Assembly: GCA_965222655.1 (NCBI GenBank)
Contig: CBDCUP010000003.1
Location: 496,001-560,000, forward strand
Reading direction: 5' to 3'
Source: CAUZIZ01 sp965222655
GTDB taxonomy: Bacteria > Acidobacteriota > UBA6911 > RPQK01 > JAJDTT01
Length of the DNA: 64,000 bases
Both the position numbers and the translations under genes were made by a program. This document shows positions 53,837 to 62,810 of this stretch, one piece after another (the stretch's first letter is position 1; each line of letters begins with the position of its first letter). Below the pieces are notes generated by a model. It saw only the letters and a list, made by a program, of their open reading frames with translations. It was not told where the DNA came from and made no database searches.

Positions 53837-54519
53837 CCTGATTGTCCCCGGTCTTGAGGGAGCTCCAAGCCCAGAACCCTCTCAGCCTCCGCGGTGTCGT
53901 AGCGCTGGCCGGGCACCTTCGACTGAATATGATAAACCGAATAGGGGGGGAGCTCCGCGCCCAGGGTTCTCTCGACCGACCGCTCCAGATCTTGGGGATG
54001 AAGGCCCCATGGAGAAGTACCTGCACCCTGTTCCCACATCACTTCGCCCAGCCTGAGGCAGACCACCTGCAGCTTGCGCTCCCGGGCAAACTCGCGGCAA
54101 ACGATCTCCCCCAGATAGGGTCCCAGCGATGGGGGGTCCGTGGTGGGAACCGGCCGCCATCGCTCGGTGACCTTCATGTCTTCGGAATACCGGTGCATCA
54201 GGCTGAGCGAGCTCAGATAGATCAGCCGCGATACCTTCGCTTCACAAGCGGCGCTGAGGAGATTGAAGGTCCGGCGCGTCAGCCGATCCAGCTGCAGGGA
54301 GGCGTCCTCTTCGGGATCTACCCAGCCGAAATGGATGATGGTATTCACTCCCTGGGTCAGCAGCACTGTCGAGGCTCCGTGGTTCAGGTCACAGGGGACA
54401 AAGGCGTGGGGTGTCTGTTGAAAATCATCATCCGTCAGGACTATCTCGTGGCCCCGGCGGAGGGCGTTGGCAAGGTGCTGCGGCAGACGATGAGAGCCGA
54501 CAGTAAGCAATAGTTTCAC
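53833..54519 (-). CDS. Degenerate NAD(P)-binding SDR-like protein
   Basis: The protein has 228 residues from the GTG at 54519, which follows GGAGG at good spacing. The fold follows the SDR pattern (LLLTVGSHRLPQHLANALRRGHEIVLTDD, VNTIIHFGWVDPEEDASLQLDRLTRRTFNLLSAA, LIYLSSLSLMH). The glycine-rich motif reads VGSHRLPQHL instead of GxxGxxG, and the catalytic lysine is missing (YLGEI for YxxxK). It may be an inactive partner of the protein encoded at 53108, with which it overlaps by 4 bp. Confidence 0.72.
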   Translation of the reverse strand: MKLLLTVGSHRLPQHLANALRRGHEIVLTDDDFQQTPHAFVPCDLNHGASTVLLTQGVNTIIHFGWVDPEEDASLQLDRLTRRTFNLLSAACEAKVSRLIYLSSLSLMHRYSEDMKVTERWRPVPTTDPPSLGPYLGEIVCREFARERKLQVVCLRLGEVMWEQGAGTSPWGLHPQDLERSVERTLGAELPPYSVYHIQSKVPGQRYDTAEAERVLGLELPQDRGQSG

Positions 54520-54667
54520 GAAAACCTCCACGGATGACCGTGTATCCTTCTGCTCGTTCTATCACATACCCCCACCCGGTTCATTCCCTGACGTGAAACA
54601 GATCAAGGATGTAGCCTCGGCGGGTAGGCCTTGTTCCTCAACCCAATCCCGCAACCGGGTGGCCGAC

Positions 54668-54738
54668 GTAGCTTTGGTCTCCAGACCGAAGTATTCTTGT
54701 GACTTTCGAGCTTTGTGGCTCGAAGCACGCCGGCCCTA
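54668..54738. repeat. Palindromic repeat family B, copy 4
   Basis: It begins GTAGCTTTGGTCTCCAGACC and then GAAGTATTCTTGTGACTTTCGAGC, as in copy 1; the right arm is degenerate (CGCCGGCCCTATGG). It lies in the divergent region 54520-54768, before the gene at 54769. Confidence 0.75.
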
Positions 54739-54768
54739 TGGATACCGCTAACGCAAAGGAGGAAGACA

Positions 54769-55353
54769 ATGGAGGGACTCTCTCTGAACTCGGGGGACTT
54801 GGTGTGGTCGGGAGAACACTGGATCAACGTGATCAAGCCGCCAGGTGCAGAAACACCCAGCGCGAGGTTCAGTCTCTACCACACTCGATATAGCGAAGTC
54901 GGCGAAGGGAACACTCTCCATCTGGCGATACCGTCCGCAGGGATCAACCTTGTGTGCACCGACAATCCCAGTGTGGGAGAGTGGATCAACAATGGATTCT
55001 TGAAAATGGGGACTGCGCCTTCACCCGATGCTCCCATCGTAGAGGCGGACTTTCAGCGACGAGGGTCCACCCACGACTCCCCCCGCTGGATCGTGGAGAC
55101 AGAAGGCCACCGAATCGTTGCAGGCTGGAGCGTCGAGGAGCCTCCTGTCATCGCCTACGGACCCTTTCGCCAGGGAATCGAGTTCTTCACCCTGCTGTTG
55201 TTTTCCGACGAAACCACGGTCGAGCTGGATGGATTGCCGATCCCCGGATCACCGTTCGTGGTAGATACCTGGCGGGCCAGCATCGGTGGAGATCGAAGCT
55301 CCTGCGTCTTTGCCCTCGCCGAAACCTTGATCCAGTCGGGCAATCAGGAGTGA
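54769..55353 (+). CDS. Unknown protein encoded before the MetE-like gene
   Basis: The protein has 194 residues from the ATG at 54769, preceded by AAAGGAGGAAGA. It is beta-rich (WSGEHWINVIKPPG, FSLYHTRYSEVGEGNTLHLAIPSAGINLVCTDNPSVGEWI, FFTLLLFSDETTVELDG). I do not recognise a family. It ends 4 bp before the MetE-like gene, so they form one operon, and it could act on the same substrate. Confidence 0.75.
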   Translation: MEGLSLNSGDLVWSGEHWINVIKPPGAETPSARFSLYHTRYSEVGEGNTLHLAIPSAGINLVCTDNPSVGEWINNGFLKMGTAPSPDAPIVEADFQRRGSTHDSPRWIVETEGHRIVAGWSVEEPPVIAYGPFRQGIEFFTLLLFSDETTVELDGLPIPGSPFVVDTWRASIGGDRSSCVFALAETLIQSGNQE

Positions 55354-55357
55354 AGAC

Positions 55358-56482
55358 ATGAATCAAACTGGTTTATTTCCTACGACTGTCGTCGGAAGCC
55401 TCCCGCGCCCTCAATGGGTCCTGGACCTGTTCCAGCTGCGCTGGGACGGAGGAATCAGCGCACAGGAGTTTCAAAAGCGGCTGGACAGCGCCGTTCTCTT
55501 CGCGATTCAGCTCCAGGACATGGCCGGCATTGACATCATCACGGACGGTGAATATCGACGCGAGAGTTACGTGAAGATATTTGCCCAGAGAGTCTCGGGT
55601 TTCGAACGAGACGCCTTGGACGGATCGGCCATCCTCGACGATGGCAACTATTTCAACCCCAGATCCCGGCAGGTGTTGCCGCCATCGGAGGCCAAGTCGC
55701 CACTCCGGTATCCGGCCGTGGTCGAGCCTATTCAATACGACCGACCTCTGGTATTGGAGGACAGCAAGTTCCTGCTGGCGAATACCTCGCGGCTGGTCAA
55801 GGTGACTTTGCCTTCTCCCTACATCCTGGCCAGGCGTCTCTGGCATCCTGATTTTTCGCGCGACGCCTACCCCACGCGAGAGGATTTTCTGGAAGCAATC
55901 CTGCCGATTCTGAAGGAGGAGTGTCTCCGTCTCCAGAACCTTGGCGTACACTTCATCCAGTTGGACGACCCCTGGCTCTCCCTTTTCGTGGACGAGGGCT
56001 ACCGAAGCCACTTCTCCGAAGTGGAGCGAGAGATCCACCTGAGCATCGACGCCATCAACAGGGTGGTGGAAGGACTGAAGGTAAAGACTGGGGTCCACTT
56101 CTGTCGGGCACATTACAACAGGAAGACGGGCTTTCGGGGCGACTACTCCTATCTGCTTCCTTTCCTCAACGACCTCAAAGTCTCACAGTTGGTTATGGAG
56201 TTCGCACTTCCCAACGCCGGCTCTCTCGACGTACTGGCCAACTTTCCGGAGAAGCTGGAACTGGGGCTTGGCTGCGTCGACGTTCGGGCTGCGGAGATAC
56301 CCGATCCCGAGCAGATCGTCCGCATGGTGAAGGATGCCTGCCGCTACGTGGCCCGCGAGCGAATCACCCTCAACCCCGACTGCGGCTTCGCACCCTCCCA
56401 CTCCAATCCTATTCCTCCTGACGAGGCGTATCTCAAACTGCGCGCGATGACGCAAGCGGCCCACCAATTACGAGGTGAATGA
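55358..56482 (+). CDS. MetE-like cobalamin-independent methyltransferase domain protein
   Basis: The protein has 374 residues, corresponding to the catalytic C-terminal half of MetE. TTVVGSLPRPQWV is the start motif; GIDIITDGEYRRESYVKIFAQRV, FIQLDDPWLSLFV, VHFCRAHYN (the H-x-C zinc ligands), VMEFALPNAGS (Glu) and LNPDCGFAPSHSN (second Cys) follow. All zinc ligands are present. Enzymes of this size often transfer methyl groups to thiols other than homocysteine or in catabolic routes, so methionine synthesis is not proven. A symporter gene lies downstream. Confidence 0.85.
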   Translation: MNQTGLFPTTVVGSLPRPQWVLDLFQLRWDGGISAQEFQKRLDSAVLFAIQLQDMAGIDIITDGEYRRESYVKIFAQRVSGFERDALDGSAILDDGNYFNPRSRQVLPPSEAKSPLRYPAVVEPIQYDRPLVLEDSKFLLANTSRLVKVTLPSPYILARRLWHPDFSRDAYPTREDFLEAILPILKEECLRLQNLGVHFIQLDDPWLSLFVDEGYRSHFSEVEREIHLSIDAINRVVEGLKVKTGVHFCRAHYNRKTGFRGDYSYLLPFLNDLKVSQLVMEFALPNAGSLDVLANFPEKLELGLGCVDVRAAEIPDPEQIVRMVKDACRYVARERITLNPDCGFAPSHSNPIPPDEAYLKLRAMTQAAHQLRGE

Positions 56483-56519
56483 CCCTTCGGGTCCGTCGTG
56501 GTAGAGTACGACGCTTATT

Positions 56520-58139
56520 ATGGAAGGAACCTCAGGTGGCTTGGCGACGATTGATTGGATAATCATCGCCGTCTACGCCCTATCCACCATCGGACTGGGC
56601 TGGTTCTTTAGCCGCAAGCAGCAAAACATCCAGGAATACTTCGTCGGCGGCGGCGCGATGAATCCTTTCCTGGTAGGTGTCTCGCTCTTCGCTACGCTGC
56701 TGAGCACCATCTCCTACCTGTCAATGCCTGGCGAGACGATCGCCAAGGGCCCGGTCGCCGTGGCAGCGAACATCTGCGCCTATCCCATCGCCTACCTTTG
56801 CGTCTCCCACCTATTCCTTCACATCTACATGAAACAGCGCGTGACCAGTGCCTACGAACTCCTGGAGGAGCGGCTGGGTCTGGGCATCCGACTGCTCGGA
56901 TCAGTTCTGTTCATCGCCATGCGCCTGGTGTGGATGTCTCTCCTGGTCTACATAGCAGCCAAGGCCATGACGGTCATGTTGGGCGTCGGCGATGAGTGGA
57001 TTCCGCTCGTGGTCTTGACCACCGGATTCGTCTCGGTGATCTATACCTCTTTGGGAGGCCTGGGGGCGGTTGTCATCACAGATTTCATGCAGGCCAGTCT
57101 CTTGCTCGGTGGGGCCTGGCTGGTGATCGGACTGATCACCTGGGACCTGGGGGGCTTGAGCTGGTTTCCGACCTCCTGGCAGCCGACCTGGGACACCCAG
57201 CCGCTTTTCAGCATCGACCCCAGGATTCGGGTAACGCTCTTTGGAACTGTGCTGAGCGCCAGCATCTGGCAGATCTGTACGGCCGGTGGCGATCAAGTCA
57301 GTATTCAGCGTTTCATGTCGACCCGAGATGCCTCTTCCGCCCGCCGCGCCTACCTGACCCAGATGTGCACCGGGACCATCGTTGCGTCGACGCTGGTACT
57401 GGTAGGCTTTGCCCTGATGGGATACTTTCTGCAGCGACCGGACGAGCTCCCGAGCCATCTCAGCCTGGTCACAAATGGCGACCAGATCTTTCCCCGATTT
57501 GTCTCCTTTCACCTGCCGGCAGGAGTGACCGGCTTGGTGGTCTCCGCCATGTTTGCCGCCGCGATGTCCAGCATTGATTCCGGCGTGAACTCCATCACCG
57601 CTGTCGTCATGACCGACTTTCTGGACCGGTTCGGCCTAAAGCCGAAGACCGACAAGGGACAGGTGCGCTCTGCCCAGCTCCTGGCCCTGACCGTCGGTGC
57701 CATCGTCGTGGTGGGCAGCTCCTTCATCGGGCAGGTCCCCGGAAACTTTACCGCCATGACCCAGAGGACCACCAATCTCCTGGTGACGCCCCTGTTTGGA
57801 CTCTTCTTCTTCGCAATGTTCGTCCGCTTCGCAAAGCCTGCTGGAGTAGCCGTCGGCGCTATCTACGGCATTGTGACGGCAATCCTCATCGCCTTTTCGG
57901 GGAGCTTCTACGAAGTTCTTGGCGCGGATGCAGGCATCGAAACCACCGCCCTCAGCTTTCAGTGGATCAGTGCGGTGGCCTTGTCCGTGAACCTCCTGAT
58001 GGGCACCCTCGCCAGCCGCTTCATCAAGAGCGAGGACTCGACGAAGCGAATCCTGGCAAAGACCGCGCTGTGTCTCGTCCCCCTCCTGGCGTGGGGAGGC
58101 CTGATTCTAGGCTATCCCTGGATAGTGGCGGGATCATAG
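56520..58139 (+). CDS. Sodium:solute symporter (SSS family)
   Basis: The protein has 539 residues and about 13 membrane segments. DWIIIAVYALSTIGLGWFFSRKQQNIQEYFVGGGAMNPFLVGVSLFATLLSTISYLSMPGE is the typical N-terminus with the sodium-site region; ICTAGGDQVSIQRFMSTRDASSARRAYL is the family signature, and VVSAMFAAAMSSIDSGVNSITAVVMTDF the TM8 sodium site (SS). The solute is unknown, maybe a monocarboxylate or sugar acid. It follows the MetE-like gene by 37 bp and precedes a kinase-like gene. Confidence 0.88.
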   Translation: MEGTSGGLATIDWIIIAVYALSTIGLGWFFSRKQQNIQEYFVGGGAMNPFLVGVSLFATLLSTISYLSMPGETIAKGPVAVAANICAYPIAYLCVSHLFLHIYMKQRVTSAYELLEERLGLGIRLLGSVLFIAMRLVWMSLLVYIAAKAMTVMLGVGDEWIPLVVLTTGFVSVIYTSLGGLGAVVITDFMQASLLLGGAWLVIGLITWDLGGLSWFPTSWQPTWDTQPLFSIDPRIRVTLFGTVLSASIWQICTAGGDQVSIQRFMSTRDASSARRAYLTQMCTGTIVASTLVLVGFALMGYFLQRPDELPSHLSLVTNGDQIFPRFVSFHLPAGVTGLVVSAMFAAAMSSIDSGVNSITAVVMTDFLDRFGLKPKTDKGQVRSAQLLALTVGAIVVVGSSFIGQVPGNFTAMTQRTTNLLVTPLFGLFFFAMFVRFAKPAGVAVGAIYGIVTAILIAFSGSFYEVLGADAGIETTALSFQWISAVALSVNLLMGTLASRFIKSEDSTKRILAKTALCLVPLLAWGGLILGYPWIVAGS

Positions 58140-58163
58140 AATTGGGCCAGGGAGGAGGAATCC

Positions 58164-58886
58164 ATGCGAGCCATTTTCGTCGGCATCGAATATGCCGGCA
58201 AATCAACGCTGATTGAGCTTTTGGACGCCTACTACCGCCGCTTGAAGCTTCATCCACATATCGACGACCATTTCACGATTCCCGACTCGGAGTTGAGTCC
58301 GGCATCTCGCGAGTTGGCGCTGACGTTCCCCGACGACGTCAAAGAACGGACTCAGCGCATGCAGATCCACTACCACATCAACATCCTCAAGTCCTACGAG
58401 CATGTCCTGCTGGCCGGGTGGCATATCGAAGAGGCGATCTATACGTCCGTATACGGCTCAGACCCTACGAGTCCGTATTATCCGGGCTACTGGTATCAAT
58501 TCCAACGTCAGTACGAGGCCAAGTTGCTCAAGGAGGATCTACCCGGCTTGATCCTGATCCACGTGACTGCCGACGACGAGACCATACGCCGGCGAATGCG
58601 GGATCATCCGCACGAATACCAGATTATTCGCGAAACAGACATTGCCGACCTCAAGCGGAGGTTTAGCGAAGAGGTCGAGAAATCTCTACTTGCCCAGGGC
58701 AGGGAGTTTATCGACCTGGACACCACCGGCAAGACGCCCGAGCAGTCCCTGGACGAGTTACTGGCCCTCTCCGACCCGTTGGTGAGTACAGCGGAGCTGG
58801 CGATGCGCAGTGTTCCGATTCCGGCGACAGAGTACGACGTGCGCTATGAGAATGGGGTTCGCAAGCTGATTTCGAAATCGATCTAG
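58164..58886 (+). CDS. P-loop kinase-like protein (thymidylate-kinase fold)
   Basis: The protein has 240 residues. The P-loop is FVGIEYAGKSTLIELLDAYY, and VLLAGWHIEEAIYTSVYG and LILIHVTADDETIRRRMRDHPHEYQII resemble the DRx and LID regions of thymidylate/deoxynucleoside kinases. The C-terminal ~40 residues are extra. The substrate cannot be derived. An RBS (GGGAGGAGGAATCC) precedes the ATG. Confidence 0.72.
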   Translation: MRAIFVGIEYAGKSTLIELLDAYYRRLKLHPHIDDHFTIPDSELSPASRELALTFPDDVKERTQRMQIHYHINILKSYEHVLLAGWHIEEAIYTSVYGSDPTSPYYPGYWYQFQRQYEAKLLKEDLPGLILIHVTADDETIRRRMRDHPHEYQIIRETDIADLKRRFSEEVEKSLLAQGREFIDLDTTGKTPEQSLDELLALSDPLVSTAELAMRSVPIPATEYDVRYENGVRKLISKSI

Positions 58887-58893
58887 GAGACTC

Positions 58894-60615
58894 ATGAAAA
58901 CATCATTTCCATCTCTTGCGAGAGGTGGCGCTCCCTGCGCCTCTGTTTCGATGTTGCTGCTGCCAGTTTTGTTGCTCGGTATGGTGGCCGAGGTCACGAA
59001 GGCTGAAGTCGTGGACCTGACCCTACTGGTGTCGCCGGAACTTCCCTGTACCTGGCCTCATCCCAAATTCCCGAACTTCCAGATCAATCACCACCGACAG
59101 ATCGGTCCGGCGAGCGCCTACAACATTGACACCCTGACAATCGATGGCAACACGGGTACGCAGCTCGATGTGCCTCCGCACTCGGTGGCTCGCCCCGAAT
59201 TGGGTCTGCCCAACTCCGGTCCTTTTGGCCACATGTTCACCGACAAGGTCCCGGCCTGGCAGTTTGGTGGTGAAGCCTGCGTCATCGATTTGAGGTCGCT
59301 TCGCGACGCCGCTGCGAAGGGGCACAGCGCACTCATCGAAAAGGAACACATCCAGGCCTGGGAGCGAAAGCACCGCTCCCTTGGGCCGGGCGATGTGGTT
59401 TTGTTCTACTCGGGGTACAGTGATCGTTACTATAAACCTTTCCCGGAAGGCCGCCGATTCATTGCCTCCGCATTGGAGGGAGAGGCTCCGGGCTGGCCTG
59501 ATCCCAGTCCTGACTGTATGGAATATCTGGCCAGCCGAGGGGTCAGAAACCTGGGAACAGACAGCCCCAGCATGGGTCCGCTCCCTGACCTCGCTGAGCC
59601 CACCCACTACGCCGGCCTCAAACATGGGATGATTTGGACCGAGGGAGCTACGGGTCTCGGGCAATTACCTCCGACTGGATCCTTCTATGCCATGATCGGC
59701 CCCAAGCACGCGGGTGGATCCTATGGCGAAGGCCGGGCTTTCGCGGTGGTCGGTGACCCACTCGCGGATCGGCTCATCAACTCGGCGCGCAGGAAGCGGG
59801 TTGTCGACCTTTCTGTGACCCTGACCCCCGATCTTCCAGTCACCTGGCCGGGATTCCAGAATGGAAATCATCGACACCCCTACTACAAGGTAGATTTCTG
59901 GTACGCACCCACACTGGACCTCTATCAGCACACCCATATATTAGACAGCCATGCGGGAACCCACCTGGTGCCACCTGCGTACGCCCTACCTGGGAAAGGA
60001 TTCGATAACAGCGGTTACTCGCCGCAGGTGCAAACCTGGTTGCAGAAATTCGAGAAGAAGTACGGTCCGCGGCTGAATAGCGAAGTGACCACCGAAAAAG
60101 TGCCGCTCTCACAGACCTTCGGCCCCGCTCGGGTGATCGACGTCAGGCACCTGGTGGGCTCTGTGGACCGCACCCAATGGCCCGCATCGCCAGAAATCAC
60201 AGCCGCCCACATTCAGGAATACGAGAAGCGGAAAGGGGTTCTTCGCCCCGGAGACATCGTCCTCTTCCATAGCGGCCACGTCACTAGAACCTTCCTTCCC
60301 CATAACGAGGGAAACGCCTGCATGCTGGAGCCTCTGCGTGGGAAGAGCGAGGGCTGGCCGGCTCCGGGACCCGATGCCATCGTCTATCTTGCCGGCAAGG
60401 GGATCCGCTGCGTCGCGACGGATGGTCCATCGCTGGGAGGGGTCGATCCCCAGAAAGCACTGATGACCTACTGGGCACTGGGAAACAAGGGAATGGCTGG
60501 GGTCGAGTTCCTGACCAACCTGGGAGAAGTCCCCGAAAAGGCATATTTTCTTTTCGCTGCCGTGAAGATCAAGGACGGCCATGGCGGTCCAGGCCGCGCC
60601 CTCGCGCTTTATTAG
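58894..60615 (+). CDS. Secreted tandem cyclase-family protein (two KynB-like domains)
   Basis: The protein has 573 residues: a signal peptide (VSMLLLPVLLLGMVAEVTKA), then two cyclase/kynurenine-formamidase-like domains at ~38-290 and ~300-570. Each ends with a TDxPSxG motif (GTDSPSMG, ATDGPSLGG). The metal motif HxGTHxDxPxH is split between them: domain 1 reads NTGTQLDVPPH (N86, Q90, D92, H96), keeping the Asp and last His; domain 2 reads HAGTHLVPPAY (H353, H357), keeping the first two His. No single domain has a full site. The substrate is unknown. The start follows AGGAGACTC at 58886. Confidence 0.8.
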   Translation: MKTSFPSLARGGAPCASVSMLLLPVLLLGMVAEVTKAEVVDLTLLVSPELPCTWPHPKFPNFQINHHRQIGPASAYNIDTLTIDGNTGTQLDVPPHSVARPELGLPNSGPFGHMFTDKVPAWQFGGEACVIDLRSLRDAAAKGHSALIEKEHIQAWERKHRSLGPGDVVLFYSGYSDRYYKPFPEGRRFIASALEGEAPGWPDPSPDCMEYLASRGVRNLGTDSPSMGPLPDLAEPTHYAGLKHGMIWTEGATGLGQLPPTGSFYAMIGPKHAGGSYGEGRAFAVVGDPLADRLINSARRKRVVDLSVTLTPDLPVTWPGFQNGNHRHPYYKVDFWYAPTLDLYQHTHILDSHAGTHLVPPAYALPGKGFDNSGYSPQVQTWLQKFEKKYGPRLNSEVTTEKVPLSQTFGPARVIDVRHLVGSVDRTQWPASPEITAAHIQEYEKRKGVLRPGDIVLFHSGHVTRTFLPHNEGNACMLEPLRGKSEGWPAPGPDAIVYLAGKGIRCVATDGPSLGGVDPQKALMTYWALGNKGMAGVEFLTNLGEVPEKAYFLFAAVKIKDGHGGPGRALALY

Positions 60616-60716
60616 GGTGCAACTTGATCTCCGAAAGTAGCGGTGACCTCGAAGTTTCTTTCTCGAATGTTCCGGCTCGCAGCAGTGACTTAGCCTGCAG
60701 ATCTGACCGTTGTCGG

Positions 60717-60734
60717 AGCCTGCTTCAGCAGGCT
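60717..60734. terminator. Hairpin after the cyclase gene / 3' exon of the intron
   Basis: AGCCTGCTTCAGCAGGCT is a perfect 7 bp stem with a TTCA loop, 102 bp after the cyclase stop. It lies right beside the intron 3' end (~60743). A sister hairpin, AGCCCGCTTCAGCGGGCT, is at 62670-62687. Confidence 0.6.
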
Positions 60735-60779
60735 GGCGCGAACTCGGGATAGGGGAAGCCCTCACGGGCCTTCCCCTCC

Positions 60780-60817
60780 CACACCACCAGGCATACGGGT
60801 CCGTACCAAGGCGGTTC
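60780..60817 (-). ncRNA. Group II intron domain V
   Basis: On the minus strand GAACCGCCTTGGTACGGACC folds with CGTATGCCTGGTGGTGTG into the two-part stem of domain V, the catalytic hairpin of group II introns. It lies just 3' of the maturase stop codon, the expected place. Confidence 0.72.
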
Positions 60818-60818
60818 G

Positions 60819-62225
60819 CTAGGGTTGAATGCGCTGATGATTAGCCAACCGAGGAAGACCTAACCGATCGAAATAAGCATTCGGAAGCGCTATCCGGACC
60901 CCGGGCGCTTGACTGAGGGCCCAAGGGCCCTTGACTCTCCACGCGGTCCGCTGGGCCATATCCCGACTCACGCCCAGCCGGATCAACTCCGCCTGGCGTC
61001 GCCGGTAGACCTTCCACTGTTTCCATTGGACGCTGCGCAGGCGACGACGAATCCAGCTGTCCAGACCCCGCAGGACCCAGGGGCTCTCGACGTACCCAAA
61101 GTATCCAATCCAGCCCCGGAGGTAGCGGGACAATTCGTCCACACGCTGCTCCAGGCTGATCCCCCGGTTACGCCGCGTTAAACGACGCACCCGGGATCGA
61201 AACCGCTGGATCGATTCCGGCGCAATCTTGCGCCGGTTGGGCGATCGGCCTCCCGTGAACGTGAAGCCTAAGAACTTCCGCTTCTGGGGCTCATCCACCG
61301 CACTCTTCTCCCGATTGACACGCAGTTTCAGTCGCTGGCTCACAAACCGGCTCACACTCGCCATCACTCGCTCCCCCGCCCGCCGACTCCGCACATAAAT
61401 GTTGCAGTCATCGGCATAGCGGACAAAACGGTGACCCCGGCGCTCCAGTTCCTCGTCCAGCTCATCCAGAACCACGTTCGAGAGAAAGGGGGACAGGGGG
61501 CTGCCTTGCGGCGTCCCTTCCGTCGGCGCACTCACCAGTCCGTACCGCAGAATCCCCGCGCTTAGATACGCTCGGATCAACTTCAGTACCCGCTTGTCCC
61601 CAATCTCCCGCGCCAGCCGGCTCAGCAAACGATCGTGGTGAACTCGATCGAAAAACTTTTCTAAATCGAGATCGACCACGGTCCCGTAGCCCGCTTTCAC
61701 GTAGTCTTGGGCACGCGCCACTGCCTGATGAGCCCTGCGCCCCGGTCGATAGCCATAGCTGGACTCTGAGAACGTGCGATCCCACTTGCGTTGCAGCACT
61801 TGCAGCATCGCTTGCTCGATAAATCGATCGATCACACACGGAATCCCGAGTCTTCGCTTGTCTTTCCTTCCCGGTTTCGGAATCTCCACCCCCTTGACAG
61901 GTCGCGGTTGATACTCCCCGCACAGCAGCTGTTCTTTGATCGACCGCCAGTTCGCCTTCAGGTACTCCGGCAGTTCATCGACGGTCATCCCGTCCACTCC
62001 CGGACCCCCTCGGTTCGCTCGCACTCGTCTCAACGCCGCTTCCAGATTACTTCGCTCGCATATCTCCTCCATGACGTTCTCACCAAACATCGGGCCTTCG
62101 GTTCGCCCTTTCGCTAAGGATGAATCCGCCGTCTCCCCGCTTCCCTGGGGCCGCACCCCAGCTGTTCGGTTTGAGGTCCGCTTCGGACTTCTCTGCCTCT
62201 GTTGATCACCCTTAAGATTGGACAC
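60819..62225 (-). CDS. ltrA: Group II intron reverse transcriptase/maturase
   Basis: The protein has 468 residues. The reverse-transcriptase domain covers ~50-330, with NRGGPGVDGMTVDEL, YQPRPVKGVEIPKPGRKDKRRLGIPCVIDRFIEQAMLQVL, GTVVDLDLEKFFDRVHHD, GTPQGSPLSPFLSNVVLDELD and the active-site FVRYADDCNIYV. The maturase X domain follows (LRGWIGYFGYVESPWVLRGLDSWIRRRLRSVQWKQW). No HNH endonuclease domain is attached. It should promote splicing and retrohoming of its own intron. The translation start is uncertain, probably 62225 or one of the Met codons ~45 residues further in. Confidence 0.9.
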   Translation of the reverse strand: MSNLKGDQQRQRSPKRTSNRTAGVRPQGSGETADSSLAKGRTEGPMFGENVMEEICERSNLEAALRRVRANRGGPGVDGMTVDELPEYLKANWRSIKEQLLCGEYQPRPVKGVEIPKPGRKDKRRLGIPCVIDRFIEQAMLQVLQRKWDRTFSESSYGYRPGRRAHQAVARAQDYVKAGYGTVVDLDLEKFFDRVHHDRLLSRLAREIGDKRVLKLIRAYLSAGILRYGLVSAPTEGTPQGSPLSPFLSNVVLDELDEELERRGHRFVRYADDCNIYVRSRRAGERVMASVSRFVSQRLKLRVNREKSAVDEPQKRKFLGFTFTGGRSPNRRKIAPESIQRFRSRVRRLTRRNRGISLEQRVDELSRYLRGWIGYFGYVESPWVLRGLDSWIRRRLRSVQWKQWKVYRRRQAELIRLGVSRDMAQRTAWRVKGPWALSQAPGVRIALPNAYFDRLGLPRLANHQRIQP

Positions 62226-62669
62226 CTACTAACCTCTCCCTACCGTTCGGGCCTTCCGTGAGTTTCCCCACCTACTATGCCCTCTGCGGACTCCTGGAGG
62301 GCGCTATGAAACCTTACGATTCCACCTGTCCTTCAAGGGACAGCCTCCCAGGCCTCCCGGGGTAAGGACGCTGTCTTTCCGTACACAACCGCTGGATTTA
62401 CGCTTCCGGATCTTGATGGATATGGACTTCGTCACCACGCGCTGACTCGTCCGACCTTGGCGCCTACTTATCCAGTTTCTGTGCGTCGGCTCGTACGTTT
62501 GCTCCACACTTCCTTCAGACCCCACCTCGCGGTGACGCCCTTGTGCTTCGCTAGCCTTCACCTCCATCAGGTTGGCGGAGGGACTTGCACCCTCCCAGAC
62601 AGCGCGCGTGCCCGGCACGCGCGTATTAGACCCGGCCTTCAGGCCGGGTATCGGGGTGGGGTAAACTCG

Positions 62670-62687
62670 AGCCCGCTTCAGCGGGCT
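62670..62687. terminator. Hairpin at the 5' end of the intron
   Basis: AGCCCGCTTCAGCGGGCT forms a perfect 7 bp stem. On the minus strand it lies directly before the intron 5' end, as expected for introns that insert behind terminator-like stems. Confidence 0.6.
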
Positions 62688-62810
62688 TCTGTATAGGGTT
62701 ACCTGCAGGAAAACCTTCTGATCAGGCGATGAAGTCGGATGAATTCGGAAGTAGAGAATAGTTTCTTTCTCGAATGGCGCCAATGCTACTCAGGAGCCTG
62801 GCGCCACTGG

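Larger units (their letters stand above)
60743..62665 (-). mobile_element. Group II intron with maturase gene
   Basis: The intron lies on the minus strand. Domain V can be read from GAACCGCCTTGGTACGGACC and its partner GTATGCCTGGTGGTG (template 60780-60817), and domain VI with the terminal CTATCCCGAG at about 60742-60778. At the other end the 5' region begins near 62665, just after a hairpin; the sequence GAGGGTGCAAGTCCCTCC (template ~62560-62592) is typical of domain I. It occupies an intergenic position between the cyclase and the MocA gene. The insertion next to a stem-loop and the missing endonuclease domain in the ORF fit class C-like introns; exact ends are approximate. Confidence 0.8.

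Noticed and set aside
62304..62783. 159-codon minus-strand frame before the maturase gene
   Set aside because: It covers the structured RNA part of the group II intron and has no protein-like features.
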